This document shows positions 7,535-15,471 of a DNA stretch of 64,000 bases, piece after piece; within the stretch, counting starts at the first letter, position 1; every line of letters starts with the position of its first letter. Under the pieces are notes generated by a model. It worked only from the letters and a program-made list of their open reading frames with translations. It was not told where the DNA came from and did no database searches. The DNA is taken from contig NZ_OX216966.1 of assembly GCF_945605565.1 (NCBI RefSeq), forward strand, positions 5,200,001 through 5,264,000. The letters run 5' to 3'. A program made the translations under genes and the position numbers. This DNA comes from Paenibacillus dendritiformis (lineage in GTDB: Bacteria > Bacillota > Bacilli > Paenibacillales > Paenibacillaceae).

Positions 7535-9403
7535 ATGAACAGACATCAGCAGCCGAATCATGGCTTTTCCAGTCCGCCGCCATCGGCCTTGGCCAGCTCG
7601 GACAGCGGCTCGATCATGCGATCCGCCGCGAATTCCTGGCCGCTCTCGTCGCGCCCCATGCCCGGATCGCTGTCTATCGTGACGGATCGGGGCTGGCTGG
7701 AGGAACTGTCGGCCCGCATCGACAAGAACGGCCCCTGGGATGACTGGACACTGTTCCAACTGGCCTATGAGGCGGAGCAAGCCAAGCGCATTCGCGCGTT
7801 CGACGAACTGCAATGCCTGACCCATATTACGAACGTAGAGCCGCTCCCCCATCAGGTAGAGACCGCCAAGAAGGTGCTTCACGAGATGCGCGGCCGCGCG
7901 ATTCTGGCTGACGAGGTCGGCCTCGGGAAGACGATCGAAGCCGGGCTCGTGCTCAAAGAATATTTGATTCGCGGGCTCGTCAAGCGCGCGCTCATTCTCG
8001 TCCCCGCCTCCCTGGTGCTGCAGTGGGTGCGCGAGCTGCATCACAAGTTCGGCATCGCGGCGGTGGCCCAGAAGAAGAAATATCAATGGCAATCCGACAT
8101 CGTCGTTGCCTCGATGGATACCGCCAAGCGCGATCCGCATAAATCGATTCTGATGGAGCAGGAATTCGACATGCTTATCGTCGACGAGGCGCATAAGCTC
8201 AAAAACCGCAAGACGACCAATTACCAGTTCATTCAGCATTTGCGCAAAAAATATTGTCTGCTGCTGACGGCTACGCCGGTCCAGAACGACATGAACGAGT
8301 TATATAATCTGATTACCCTTCTGAAGCCCGGACAGCTTGGGGCGCAGGGCGAATTCAGCAGCAACTTCGTCGCCGACAAGCGCCTTCCGAAGAACGAGGG
8401 CCAGCTTCAGGGCGAGCTGTCGAAGGTGATGGTGCGCAATCGGCGCGGCGAGGGCAGCGTACAATTCACGCGGCGCATCGTCCGCAATGTGCCTTTGTCG
8501 CTGTCCGCGGACGAGCAGGCCTTGTACGAGGGAGTCACCCGCTTCATCAAGGAGCAGTACCAGATGAACGGCCGCGATATCGGCAGCATGTTCTCGCTCA
8601 TCACGCTGCAGCGGGAAGTATGCTCCAGCCGCGATGCGGTCTTCCTGACCCTCGTCAATCTCGCCAAAAAGCTGCCTGAGGATTCGCCGATCCGCGATCA
8701 TATCTGGGATCTCGTCGATCTTATCAAAGCGATTACGTCCAACACGAAGGCGGAAGCCGCTATGGACATTATCCGGCAGACGAACGAGAAGGTGATCGTG
8801 TTCACCGAATACCGGGCGACGCAGGAATATTTGCTGCAATATTTCCGCAAGGCCGGCATCGTGGCGGTGCCTTACAGCGGCGGCATGAACCGGGGCAAGA
8901 AGGACTGGATGATGGACCTGTTCCGCGGCCGGGCCCAGGTGATGATCGCGACCGAAGCCGGCGGGGAGGGCATCAATCTGCAATTTTGCCACCATATGAT
9001 CAATTTCGACCTGCCCTGGAACCCGATGCGCGTCGAGCAGAGAATCGGGCGGGTTCACCGCCTCGGCCAGATGAACGATGTGCGGATTTACAATTTATCG
9101 ACCCGCGGCACGATCGAGGAGCATATTTTGAACCTGCTGCATGAAAAAATCAATATGTTCGAAATGGTCATCGGCCGGCTGGATATGATCCTGGAACGGT
9201 TCGAGAAGCAGGACTCCCTGGAGAAGAGCCTGACCCGCATTCTGCTGGAAGCGGGCAGCGACGAGGAGATCCGCCATCATGTCGAGCATCTCGGAGCGTC
9301 GCTGAACGCCATCCGCGCGGAAGTCGAAGCCGAAGCGGATGACGGGCAGAAGGCGGCGATCGGACAACTGCTGGACCAGATCAGTACGGAAGCGGAGGCT
9401 TGA
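7535..9403 (+). CDS. yqhH: SNF2-family DEAD/DEAH helicase (YqhH type)
   Basis: Superfamily 2 Swi2/Snf2 ATPase, expected to move along or remodel nucleic acid-protein complexes. The start is ATG 7535, with AGGAGG 8 bases upstream, giving 622 residues; an in-frame upstream extension lacks a ribosome site. Helicase motifs are clear: I 'DEVGLGKT' (126-133), II 'DEAH' (217-220), III 'LTATP', and in the second domain 'TEAGGEGINLQ' with motif VI 'QRIGRVHRLGQ'. The C-terminus is a charged helical region. The following gene is a YqhG homologue, the same pairing as yqhH-yqhG in B. subtilis, which supports the assignment. The molecular task of this pair is not established. Confidence 0.88.
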   Translation: MNRHQQPNHGFSSPPPSALASSDSGSIMRSAANSWPLSSRPMPGSLSIVTDRGWLEELSARIDKNGPWDDWTLFQLAYEAEQAKRIRAFDELQCLTHITNVEPLPHQVETAKKVLHEMRGRAILADEVGLGKTIEAGLVLKEYLIRGLVKRALILVPASLVLQWVRELHHKFGIAAVAQKKKYQWQSDIVVASMDTAKRDPHKSILMEQEFDMLIVDEAHKLKNRKTTNYQFIQHLRKKYCLLLTATPVQNDMNELYNLITLLKPGQLGAQGEFSSNFVADKRLPKNEGQLQGELSKVMVRNRRGEGSVQFTRRIVRNVPLSLSADEQALYEGVTRFIKEQYQMNGRDIGSMFSLITLQREVCSSRDAVFLTLVNLAKKLPEDSPIRDHIWDLVDLIKAITSNTKAEAAMDIIRQTNEKVIVFTEYRATQEYLLQYFRKAGIVAVPYSGGMNRGKKDWMMDLFRGRAQVMIATEAGGEGINLQFCHHMINFDLPWNPMRVEQRIGRVHRLGQMNDVRIYNLSTRGTIEEHILNLLHEKINMFEMVIGRLDMILERFEKQDSLEKSLTRILLEAGSDEEIRHHVEHLGASLNAIRAEVEAEADDGQKAAIGQLLDQISTEAEA

Positions 9404-9404
9404 C

Positions 9405-10427
9405 ATGATGAACACCGAGCAAGTGCGCGACTATGTCTTGCGGTATTTGGAGGCGACGGACTGCCACATTCTTGAGAAGTCGCCGGCCCATGTGACCGTG
9501 AAGCTGTCCGAGCGCGCCGATCGCGTGCTGACGAACCGCCCCTATTATTGGGGCTTCATCGATCGCACGGGAGCGGAGGCGGAGACGATGCGCTTCACGT
9601 TCGTGTTCGATCCGGCCGCGATGCCGCCGGAGCCGCCGCGCGCCGTCTCCTATGGATCGGCGCCCGGCGAATCCGTGCTCGGGCGCTACTTCGGCGTGGC
9701 GCCCGCATTCACCGGCGGCGGGGGCGGCCCCGGGCGCATCCCGCGCGACGACGTCACCTACGGGAGCAAGCGCCTCGAACAGATTATGCAGGCGGCCCAT
9801 ACCGAGGGCCGCTTCATTCAGCTGTTCGTGGAACCGCCGGCCGCGGGCGGCGTTCGCGGAGCACGCCGCGTGAAGCAATCCGCCCCGCACGAGCCGTGGC
9901 TGCTCCTGAACTTCAAGCTGGAGTTCGCCTGCGATCTGAAGCGCGAGGAGATCCATTCCTACGGCATCTCGCTCGTCAGCGGCAAGATGCGTCTCGGCTA
10001 CATGGAGGAGGTGCTGCGGATGGACGTGACGCCGAAGCTGCCGCCGCATGTTCACGTCCTGCCGTGGCGGCTGTCCCTGCCCGCGGCATTGTCCTATGTG
10101 GAGGAGCACCTCGCGGAGGTCATCTCGAGCCATGACGACGCTTGGGCGCGCGAAGCGCGCGTCCGGCTGGAGGAAGAATTAAGCCGTCTCGCCTCCTATT
10201 ATGAGCCGCTCATCCGCGAGGCGGCGAGCCAACAGCCGAGCCGCATGCGCCAAGAGGAAGCTCCCGCTCCGCCTCCGAACGGGGAGGATCGGGAGGAAGA
10301 GGCGCGGCCCATGACCATCGAGGAGCAATATGAGGTACGCCAGCAGGAAGTCCGGTGGCAGTTCGAGCCGCGCATCGAAGTAAGTCTCATTAGCGCCGGG
10401 CTCGTTCACGTGCCGATGAGCCCGTAG
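9405..10427 (+). CDS. yqhG: YqhG family protein
   Basis: Protein of unknown function that travels with the SNF2 helicase YqhH. The start at ATG 9405 (or the adjacent ATG 9408) is chosen because GGAGG sits at 9394-9398; it begins 1 base after the helicase stop, so the two are translationally coupled. The 340-residue protein is soluble, with 'MNTEQVRDYVLRYLEATDCH' at its N-terminus, a central acidic/aromatic region and a Pro/Glu-rich linker near residue 290. The conserved opening and the pairing identify the family; no catalytic motif is visible. A partner or regulator of the helicase is a reasonable guess only. Confidence 0.8.
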   Translation: MMNTEQVRDYVLRYLEATDCHILEKSPAHVTVKLSERADRVLTNRPYYWGFIDRTGAEAETMRFTFVFDPAAMPPEPPRAVSYGSAPGESVLGRYFGVAPAFTGGGGGPGRIPRDDVTYGSKRLEQIMQAAHTEGRFIQLFVEPPAAGGVRGARRVKQSAPHEPWLLLNFKLEFACDLKREEIHSYGISLVSGKMRLGYMEEVLRMDVTPKLPPHVHVLPWRLSLPAALSYVEEHLAEVISSHDDAWAREARVRLEEELSRLASYYEPLIREAASQQPSRMRQEEAPAPPPNGEDREEEARPMTIEEQYEVRQQEVRWQFEPRIEVSLISAGLVHVPMSP

Positions 10428-10466
10428 CGGCACCCAAGGGGTTATGATTGAAATACCCGCGAGGTC

Positions 10467-10537
10467 CTGACAAGGTACCTACCGTCGAGGCAGAGCACGG
10501 TTCCGGCGCCTCCCGGGTTCTGCCCGGGCCTTGTCAG
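10467..10537. other. Predicted multi-branched RNA fold downstream of yqhG
   Basis: CTGACAAGG (10467-10475) pairs perfectly with CCTTGTCAG (10529-10537). Inside lie two further hairpins: ACCGT/ACGGT and CCCGGG/CCCGGG (10512-10517 with 10523-10528), giving a compact three-way junction. There is no T-run, so it is not a standard terminator. The rest of the 10428-10793 gap shows nothing I recognise. Confidence 0.4.
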
Positions 10538-10793
10538 ATTGTCGGATCGCGATGTCCGTGACGGTCGGCTATAATGCGCGGCCAATTGCCATTTTGCGGC
10601 AAAAATAGAACCGGCACGGCAAGGCGTGTCATCCCCTGTTCCGACAGCCTTTTTATAGCTTGTCCCGTACAATGAAATGGTTGAAAGCTGGAGCCGGATG
10701 GGTATTAATGTGTACATCGTACTGGACCGGTGCACGGCACCACGAGAAGAAGGCAAGCATGTTGGAATGTCATAGCCAAGAGAGGTGTTGGAG

Positions 10794-11993
10794 ATGCAAA
10801 AAACGCCTTGGTGGACAAGGTTAGCCAGTCTGATGACGACGGCGGCGCTGACCTCGCTCGCCGCGGGAGGAGTCACGTTCGCAGTGTTGGCCGCATCGGA
10901 TTCGCTGTACCCGCTTCGCGGCGAACAGCCCCCCGTAACCTTGCCGAAGGCGCAGTCCGCTTATGTGGAAGCGGAAGAAGCGCCGATAGATGTCTACTCG
11001 CTAATGCTGGTGGTGATGCGCAGCGATTCGGATCGCCATTATCCGGAACGCACCCTCGCCGGGAACCTGCAGGCACGATCCGTGCGGGACATCGCGGATC
11101 GCTTCAAGCAGCAATTGGCGAAGAACGAACCGTTCACCGATTGGAGCGAGGCCCAGCTGGAGACGATACCCCTCGGTCCCGGCATGCACGGGTGGCTCGT
11201 TCGCGTCTTATCTGGCCAGGAACAGATCGGCTATATGATTCTGGAAGCGACCGAGGAGGGGGACATCCGGCTGGCGGAATACGGCCGCGGCAGCGCCATG
11301 CCGTACCAGGAGACCACCTTGCATCAAGCGATCGCCCATCGGCTGCAAGCCGAAGATGGGGCTTCTTCCGCGGGCCATGTCGCGTTGGCAGATGTCAAGC
11401 CGTATTTCTTCGACCCGCTGGTAACGGTGTGGCGTTTCGAATGGAGCAGCGGAGCGGTGGAGTGGCTTGATGCGCAGAGCGGAGAATGGCTGCCTCCTAC
11501 CTTCGAGCCGGATCGGCTGGCAGCGCCATGGAGCAACGACGGTCAAGCCGTTACGGCCTCCAGCGCGGCACAACCGAAGGATGCCGCCGCTGCCGTCCTC
11601 CTGTTGGATACCGTTCCCGGGCGCGAAGAGAGCCGCGGGCCGGCGGGCAGCGGAGGAGAAGATGCCGTACCTGCCCCCAGCTCCTACCGGGATCCGTTCG
11701 ACCCGTACCACAATATTTTGTGGATGGCCCGGGAGCCTCAGCTTCGCAAGCCGGAAGCCGGAGCCCCTGCCGATTACAAGACGAAGCGGTGGATATATGT
11801 GCAGCAGCGCGCCGGGCTCGATATGAAGATGCCGTTCGCTTATATCGGAATGCAGCGATGGGAGCCTGTCGGGGAGGCTGCCGATCAGGCGGTATCCAAG
11901 TACGTGATTATATCCAGCACCGACAGGGAAGCGATGCGCTGGATTCCGGCGGAAGATGCGCTCGTGAACGGATACTTCGTCCCGCAATCCTAA
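10794..11993 (+). CDS. Membrane-anchored exported protein of unknown function
   Basis: The start is ATG 10794, 8 bases after AGAGAGG; an in-frame GTG 9 bases earlier overlaps that site. The 399-residue protein has one N-terminal hydrophobic segment (about residues 9-35) acting as signal anchor, then a soluble extracytoplasmic region with alternating acidic and hydrophobic stretches and an Ala/Gly/Pro-rich linker near residues 270-300. I recognise no domain. It stands alone between yqhG and yqzE and ends at a hairpin shared with yqzE. Codon use matches its neighbours. Confidence 0.75.
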   Translation: MQKTPWWTRLASLMTTAALTSLAAGGVTFAVLAASDSLYPLRGEQPPVTLPKAQSAYVEAEEAPIDVYSLMLVVMRSDSDRHYPERTLAGNLQARSVRDIADRFKQQLAKNEPFTDWSEAQLETIPLGPGMHGWLVRVLSGQEQIGYMILEATEEGDIRLAEYGRGSAMPYQETTLHQAIAHRLQAEDGASSAGHVALADVKPYFFDPLVTVWRFEWSSGAVEWLDAQSGEWLPPTFEPDRLAAPWSNDGQAVTASSAAQPKDAAAAVLLLDTVPGREESRGPAGSGGEDAVPAPSSYRDPFDPYHNILWMAREPQLRKPEAGAPADYKTKRWIYVQQRAGLDMKMPFAYIGMQRWEPVGEAADQAVSKYVIISSTDREAMRWIPAEDALVNGYFVPQS

Positions 11994-12013
11994 TCTCGAT
12001 TCATCCGCATGCA

Positions 12014-12048
12014 AAAAGGCACCCTCTGCCCTCAGGAGTGTGCCTTTT
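12014..12048. terminator. Bidirectional terminator between convergent genes
   Basis: AAAAGGCAC (12014-12022) pairs with GTGCCTTTT (12040-12048). It serves the plus-strand gene ending at 11993 and overlaps the last codons of yqzE on the minus strand. Confidence 0.7.
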
Positions 12049-12313
12049 CATCTTGCGGAGGCCGCGGTCCTTTGCGCCAGCGCATCAGCTTCAAGCGAGC
12101 CGCTCGGCGAAGGAGAGGCTGCCCTGCCCGCCTCCACTTCCCAGCCCACATCTGTACGCTGAATGGCACCATGCCGAACCATTTCGTCGGCCACGGCTCC
12201 TTTGCGCGATTTTTGCGCTCCATTCTGCGTTCGCGCCGGGCCTCGACGGGGGTGTCGATATAAGTGACGACGCGCTCTGTAATATATTTGATCAGGTCTT
12301 GACCTTTGGCCAT
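12032..12313 (-). CDS. yqzE: YqzE family protein
   Basis: Small protein of unknown function conserved in Bacilli, where it is usually found near competence pilus genes. The motif 'YITERVVTYIDTPVEARR' followed by 'KEPWPTKWFGMVPFSVQMW' is the YqzE signature: a charged helix, then one hydrophobic segment. The start is ATG 12313, because GGAGG precedes it by 8 bases; the upstream in-frame extension has no ribosome site. At 93 residues it is longer than the about 60 of B. subtilis YqzE because of a basic, Arg/Lys-rich C-terminal tail. No com genes lie nearby here. Confidence 0.8.
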   Translation of the reverse strand: MAKGQDLIKYITERVVTYIDTPVEARRERRMERKNRAKEPWPTKWFGMVPFSVQMWAGKWRRAGQPLLRRAARLKLMRWRKGPRPPQDEKAHS

Positions 12314-12456
12314 GACGGCCACCTCCATCCTGCCCTGATGGTTATTAGTGTGCCCCGCTCCCCTCCCGGCCAAACGCGCCGTCTCGGAATGAAGCGTTGT
12401 CATATTGCGCACGATAAGAACAATCGATTCTATACAATGAAGGTGGTTCACGCGAT

Positions 12457-13227
12457 ATGCCTAATCTCCTTAGGTCCCGACGGACGAGGCGATGGCTTCA
12501 TGCCATCATAGCGGTGCTCATCGGCGTGTCATTCCTGCCCCTGTCCGCCTACGCACAGCAAGAAGCCGCTTCGTATATGCATATTCCCGAACCGGTTGGC
12601 GCTTGGCCGCCTGCCGACAAACCCCCGGTCTACAGCGGCGCGTTTCCTTCCCCTCACGTGCTGATTGATGCGGGACACGGCGGGATTGACGGCGGAACGA
12701 GCTACGGGGATATTTTAGAGAAAAACATCAATCTCGCCATTGCCCGCAAGCTCTATTTATTGCTAAAAGCGCGCGGCGTTCCGGTCATTCTCAACCGCAC
12801 CGGCGATTATGCCCTAAGCGATGACAACCGCTGGTCAGGCGCACGCTCGCGCCATTCCAAGGATTTGTCGCACCGGAGGCAGCTAAGCAGGGAAGTGCCC
12901 GTGTCGATGTTCGTCAGCCTTCATGTCAATTGGTCCAAGCGTGCGAAGGCAACCGGTCCGCTTGTCCTGCATCAGAATGAAGGCCGGAGCCGCTTGCTGG
13001 CCTCCCTCATTCAAGATTCATTGAACCCGTTCTTCTCGACGAGCACTCTTCCCAAGCATGGGAAGACATATTACCTGCTCCGGCACGTCGATCAGCCTGC
13101 TGTTATCGTCGAGCTGGGTTATCTGAGCAACCCACAGGATCGCCGCATGCTGACCGATCCCCGGTCGCAGACGGCGATTGCGGCCCGGCTCTGCGAAGCG
13201 ATTGTGCATTATCACGCCATATACTGA
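12457..13227 (+). CDS. N-acetylmuramoyl-L-alanine amidase (Amidase_3)
   Basis: Zinc amidase that cleaves the bond between muramic acid and the stem peptide of peptidoglycan. The 256-residue protein has a signal peptide (cut after about residue 32, 'LSAYAQQ'), then an Amidase_3 domain with metal ligands in 'IDAGHGGIDGG' (His about 74), the Glu of 'DILEKNINLAIA' and the His of 'FVSLHVNW', and the catalytic Glu in 'IVELGYLSNPQD'. It has no SH3 or SPOR cell-wall binding domain, as in CwlD-type enzymes of spore cortex maturation; whether it plays that role is not shown. It has its own promoter region divergent from yqzE and a strong terminator after it. Confidence 0.9.
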   Translation: MPNLLRSRRTRRWLHAIIAVLIGVSFLPLSAYAQQEAASYMHIPEPVGAWPPADKPPVYSGAFPSPHVLIDAGHGGIDGGTSYGDILEKNINLAIARKLYLLLKARGVPVILNRTGDYALSDDNRWSGARSRHSKDLSHRRQLSREVPVSMFVSLHVNWSKRAKATGPLVLHQNEGRSRLLASLIQDSLNPFFSTSTLPKHGKTYYLLRHVDQPAVIVELGYLSNPQDRRMLTDPRSQTAIAARLCEAIVHYHAIY

Positions 13228-13230
13228 CTG

Positions 13231-13268
13231 CAAAGCGCCGGTAGGAACGATTTCCTTCCGGCGCTTTG
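13231..13268 (+). terminator. Terminator of the amidase gene
   Basis: CAAAGCGCCGG (13231-13241) pairs perfectly with CCGGCGCTTTG (13258-13268), immediately after the stop codon. Confidence 0.7.
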
Positions 13269-13326
13269 CACATGATGTCAACGGCCGCATCCGACGCTCC
13301 TCCATCCCCATAACATGTTGATGAGC

Positions 13327-13560
13327 TCATCGCAGGCGAATCTCCGCCGCATGCTGCGGCGAACCGGGAATGTGCTCCTTGGCGGCATGGGCTGTCTGCG
13401 GATGCCGTTCTTCCCCCACCGCCGCTCCATAGGCGTCTCCGGCCAATCCGGCTGCCGGAATCATCAGCGCGAGGCCGATGGCAAGGCGTCTCATTCCTCT
13501 GCCCTGAAGCAATTTTCGCAATATTTCCTTAGCCCGTTTACCTATCCCCTTTTTCATCAT
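13327..13560 (-). CDS. Small putative secreted protein
   Basis: A 77-residue open frame with a good ribosome site (GGAGGG, 7 bases before the second of two ATGs). It begins with about 25 basic residues, then a hydrophobic stretch ending 'AAGLAGDAYGAAVG', which looks like a signal peptide and cleavage site, then a short His/Gln-rich tail. No family is recognised. It could be a small exported peptide or a fortuitous frame; the ribosome site and signal-like layout favour a real gene. The 13561-13882 stretch upstream holds only a terminator and no other gene. Confidence 0.4.
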   Translation of the reverse strand: MMKKGIGKRAKEILRKLLQGRGMRRLAIGLALMIPAAGLAGDAYGAAVGEERHPQTAHAAKEHIPGSPQHAAEIRLR

Positions 13561-13661
13561 TCATCCCTCCATAGCTTGGGCCAGATTCTGCATATCTTTA
13601 CTATGCGTCATTTGCGCCAAAGCTATCCTGATGGAGGCGAATGGCCCGGTGCCCATAAAAA

Positions 13662-13697
13662 TAACCCCTCTAGGATGCGTTATCCTAAGGGGTTATC
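13662..13697 (-). terminator. Terminator of the 13.9 kb minus-strand gene
   Basis: ATAACCCCTCTAGGAT and ATCCTAAGGGGTTAT form a long stem with a 5-base loop. On the minus strand it is followed by TTTTTAT, so it ends transcripts from the gene at 13883-14284. Confidence 0.7.
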
Positions 13698-13882
13698 AGT
13701 ATTCCTGAATCATGATTAAGTTCACCCAATCGTGTAGAATGAAATGCATGAACGGAGGGCTTACCCATCCGTGAGATGACAGGTTCATATCCAATTGTTC
13801 GAAAATTCCATGTACAGTGAATGAATCGCATCAATGTCCTTGTTCAAGCCCGGTTGCATCATCATTCCGCGATCAAAAGCAG

Positions 13883-14284
13883 TTACGCCGTGCGTTGATG
13901 AACACGATGCATAATGACGTAGCCTTCGACGATACGGTATTGTATCGTGCCCGCTTGCTCCATCGCCTGCAAGACGCAGGTCAAGGCGTCAACTGCATCC
14001 GAGATGACATCCAGCTCGATGCCGCGCGTATCCTGCAAGTACCGTTTGTTCAGTACTTCCCGGTATGGAACAGACAGTCGGGCGCATGCTTCCTGGAAAA
14101 TCATTTCTTGCTCCTTCGCACGGGAGATTGCATGGCGAATGCGCTCTTGCTCCCGGCGCGTGCCTGGACGCTTGGCGTCATGGATGAAGGACATCCGGTA
14201 GGTCAAGCGGCGTTCGTTGATCGCGCGGCTTGCCCGGTATCCGCCCAAATGGTTCAACCAATTGTGCACGAGTCGTGTATTCAT
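13883..14284 (-). CDS. Conserved-looking small soluble protein, unknown
   Basis: The 133-residue product starts at ATG 14284, preceded by GGAGG; the longer frame upstream lacks a ribosome site. It is basic and largely helical, with many Arg/Glu pairs ('TRREQERIRHAISRAKEQEM') and a segment 'LSVPYREVLNKRYLQD' recalling phage ArpU/sigma-region-4-like helices, but the match is too weak to name. It is a single gene with its own terminator. Function unknown. Confidence 0.6.
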   Translation of the reverse strand: MNTRLVHNWLNHLGGYRASRAINERRLTYRMSFIHDAKRPGTRREQERIRHAISRAKEQEMIFQEACARLSVPYREVLNKRYLQDTRGIELDVISDAVDALTCVLQAMEQAGTIQYRIVEGYVIMHRVHQRTA

Positions 14285-14651
14285 TTGTATTACCTCCAAA
14301 CCTTTCAACCTGCCGGTCACTCTGCTGCCAGCAGGAAATCTCAAATTATTGTCGTTGTGTACAGTCCCCTTTGAAATAGACTATATTCTTGACTTCATTA
14401 TAGTAACCGTAATCGAACACGATGAAACAGACTCGCTGATCGTGAGCTTCAAGCGAGCGCAGCGGCTATGCTTACAACAATCTTGATGGCATGACAGACG
14501 GAATGGGCAGCAGAAAAGGGTGATTCCGAAGTGAGATGTGGCAAGGTGTGTAAGATTCTAAAATGCGTAGGAGAGTGAAATTTACGATTATAAGTAGTAA
14601 TTATATACGTTCATTTGTGAAATGTCAATAAATATAAATGAAAAAGAAAAA
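14285..14651. other. Intergenic stretch without a recognisable gene
   Basis: Promoter-length AT-rich DNA between the small soluble protein and the microprotein terminator. A TATAAT-like element for the 13883-14284 gene can be seen near 14393-14400 on the minus strand. I see no other gene or structure. Confidence 0.4.
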
Positions 14652-14685
14652 AAGGAAATCCGCTTCCTATTGCGGGGATTTCCTT
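14652..14685 (-). terminator. Terminator of the Fur-type microprotein gene
   Basis: AAGGAAATCC (14652-14661) pairs with GGATTTCCTT (14676-14685); on the minus strand it is followed by a long T-run. The microprotein stop codon lies in its loop. Confidence 0.85.
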
Positions 14686-14774
14686 GTTCTCCGGTCCTGC
14701 TTCAGACACATATAGAGGCATATCCCAGCAACGACAAACAGTGCCGCCGTCATAACTTGCTGCACAATAATCAT
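14667..14774 (-). CDS. 35-residue single-pass membrane microprotein under a Fur-type promoter
   Basis: Too short for usual gene calling, but every signal of a gene is present: a strong promoter, a Fur palindrome, a ribosome site (GGGGTGGG before the ATG) and a terminator that overlaps the stop. The product starts MIIVQQVMTAALFVVAGICL, one membrane helix, then a short basic tail (KQDRRTRKSPQ) with two Cys in or just after the helix. B. subtilis has Fur-controlled small basic proteins (FbpA, B, C) that help an sRNA spare iron; this one is not a recognisable homologue of them. It may also resemble small FeoB-associated membrane proteins. The role is unknown; an iron-sparing or uptake-modulating function is inferred from regulation alone. 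Confidence 0.7.
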   Translation of the reverse strand: MIIVQQVMTAALFVVAGICLYMCLKQDRRTRKSPQ

Positions 14775-14821
14775 GGTCCCACCCCGGTTTCATCCGTTTT
14801 TTAAACAAACATAATTAGAAA

Positions 14822-14836
14822 TGATAATCATTATCA
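14822..14836 (-). promoter_or_regulatory. Fur box of the microprotein gene
   Basis: TGATAATCATTATCA is a perfect 7-1-7 palindrome matching the Fur core. It starts 2 bases downstream of the -10 element, over the transcription start, an ideal place for iron-dependent repression. Confidence 0.85.
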
Positions 14837-14838
14837 CC

Positions 14839-14867
14839 ATTATACAAAGGGAGGCCTCTTTTTTCAA
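14839..14867 (-). promoter_or_regulatory. Sigma-A promoter of the microprotein gene
   Basis: On the minus strand TTGAAA and TATAAT are separated by exactly 17 bases, close to the vegetative consensus. Fur bound at 14822-14836 would occlude it. Confidence 0.8.
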
Positions 14868-14908
14868 GCGGCTTGCTCCGATTTGATGTATTTTTCCCTG
14901 TTGTGAGT

Positions 14909-14953
14909 TTGACATTCGCCAGGCTCCATCATATAGTTTTATTATCGAACTAT
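14909..14953 (+). promoter_or_regulatory. Promoter and likely MarR operator
   Basis: TTGACA (14909-14914), 17 bases, TATAGT (14932-14937). An inverted repeat ATAGTT-N9-AACTAT (14933-14953) overlaps the -10 and start site, a typical place for autorepression by the MarR protein encoded next. Confidence 0.7.
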
Positions 14954-15012
14954 TTCATTATGAAACAATATAGACAACTCTGCCGTGCATACACTTATGA
15001 GGAGGAAACACA

Positions 15013-15465
15013 TTGAATACCGATTCCAATACCAATTCCAAACAATGGATTGATCGTTATATCGCTGCCTACTTTGATGTAACGAAGCATTTGTTCGCCG
15101 ATATTCGGGAAGCCATTCAGGAAGAATTGACGCCTGAACAATTCCAGATTCTTCTGTTCATCAGCGAATCCCGCCGCTGCAATCCCACCGAGCTGGCGGA
15201 TGCTTTTCTCGTCGGCAAAAGCTCGATCACTGCGATTATTACGAGGCTCGCCGATCGGGGGCTTATCGACCGCACTCGTGATGAATCCGATCGAAGGCAG
15301 GTGTATCTGTCCCTTACCTCCCGCGGCGTATCGGTGCTGAAGGAAGCGGAGCAGAAAGTGCAGGACATGGTATCTTCCTATCTGGTTCACTTCGAAGAGC
15401 AGGAGGTGGAAGCCTTCATCAGCACCTTCGAAAAATTAGCATATCTGATAAGGAGAGAGGAGTAG
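15013..15465 (+). CDS. MarR family transcriptional regulator (YdgG type)
   Basis: Winged-helix repressor, 150 residues, expected to control itself and the exporter gene 6 bases downstream. The TTG start is supported by GAGGAGG 7 bases upstream. The MarR core is visible: 'ELADAFLVGKSSITAIITRL' is the recognition helix-turn-helix (about residues 57-76), followed by the wing 'DRTRDESDRRQVYLSLTSRG'. The pairing with an MMPL exporter repeats ydgG-ydgH of B. subtilis. The ligand is unknown; an inverted repeat over the promoter is the probable operator. Confidence 0.88.
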   Translation: MNTDSNTNSKQWIDRYIAAYFDVTKHLFADIREAIQEELTPEQFQILLFISESRRCNPTELADAFLVGKSSITAIITRLADRGLIDRTRDESDRRQVYLSLTSRGVSVLKEAEQKVQDMVSSYLVHFEEQEVEAFISTFEKLAYLIRREE

Positions 15466-15471
15466 CGCTTC

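Noticed and set aside
8300..10133. Long minus-strand frames under the helicase and yqhG genes
   Set aside because: Shadow frames in GC-rich DNA; the plus-strand proteins have intact helicase motifs and proper starts.
10442..10876. 144-codon minus-strand frame after yqhG
   Set aside because: No ribosome site, composition unlike neighbours, and it runs through the predicted RNA fold.
11486..12511. 341-codon plus-strand frame over the exported protein gene and yqzE
   Set aside because: Arg-rich product, crosses a terminator and the start of the amidase gene; both real genes have clear signals in other frames.
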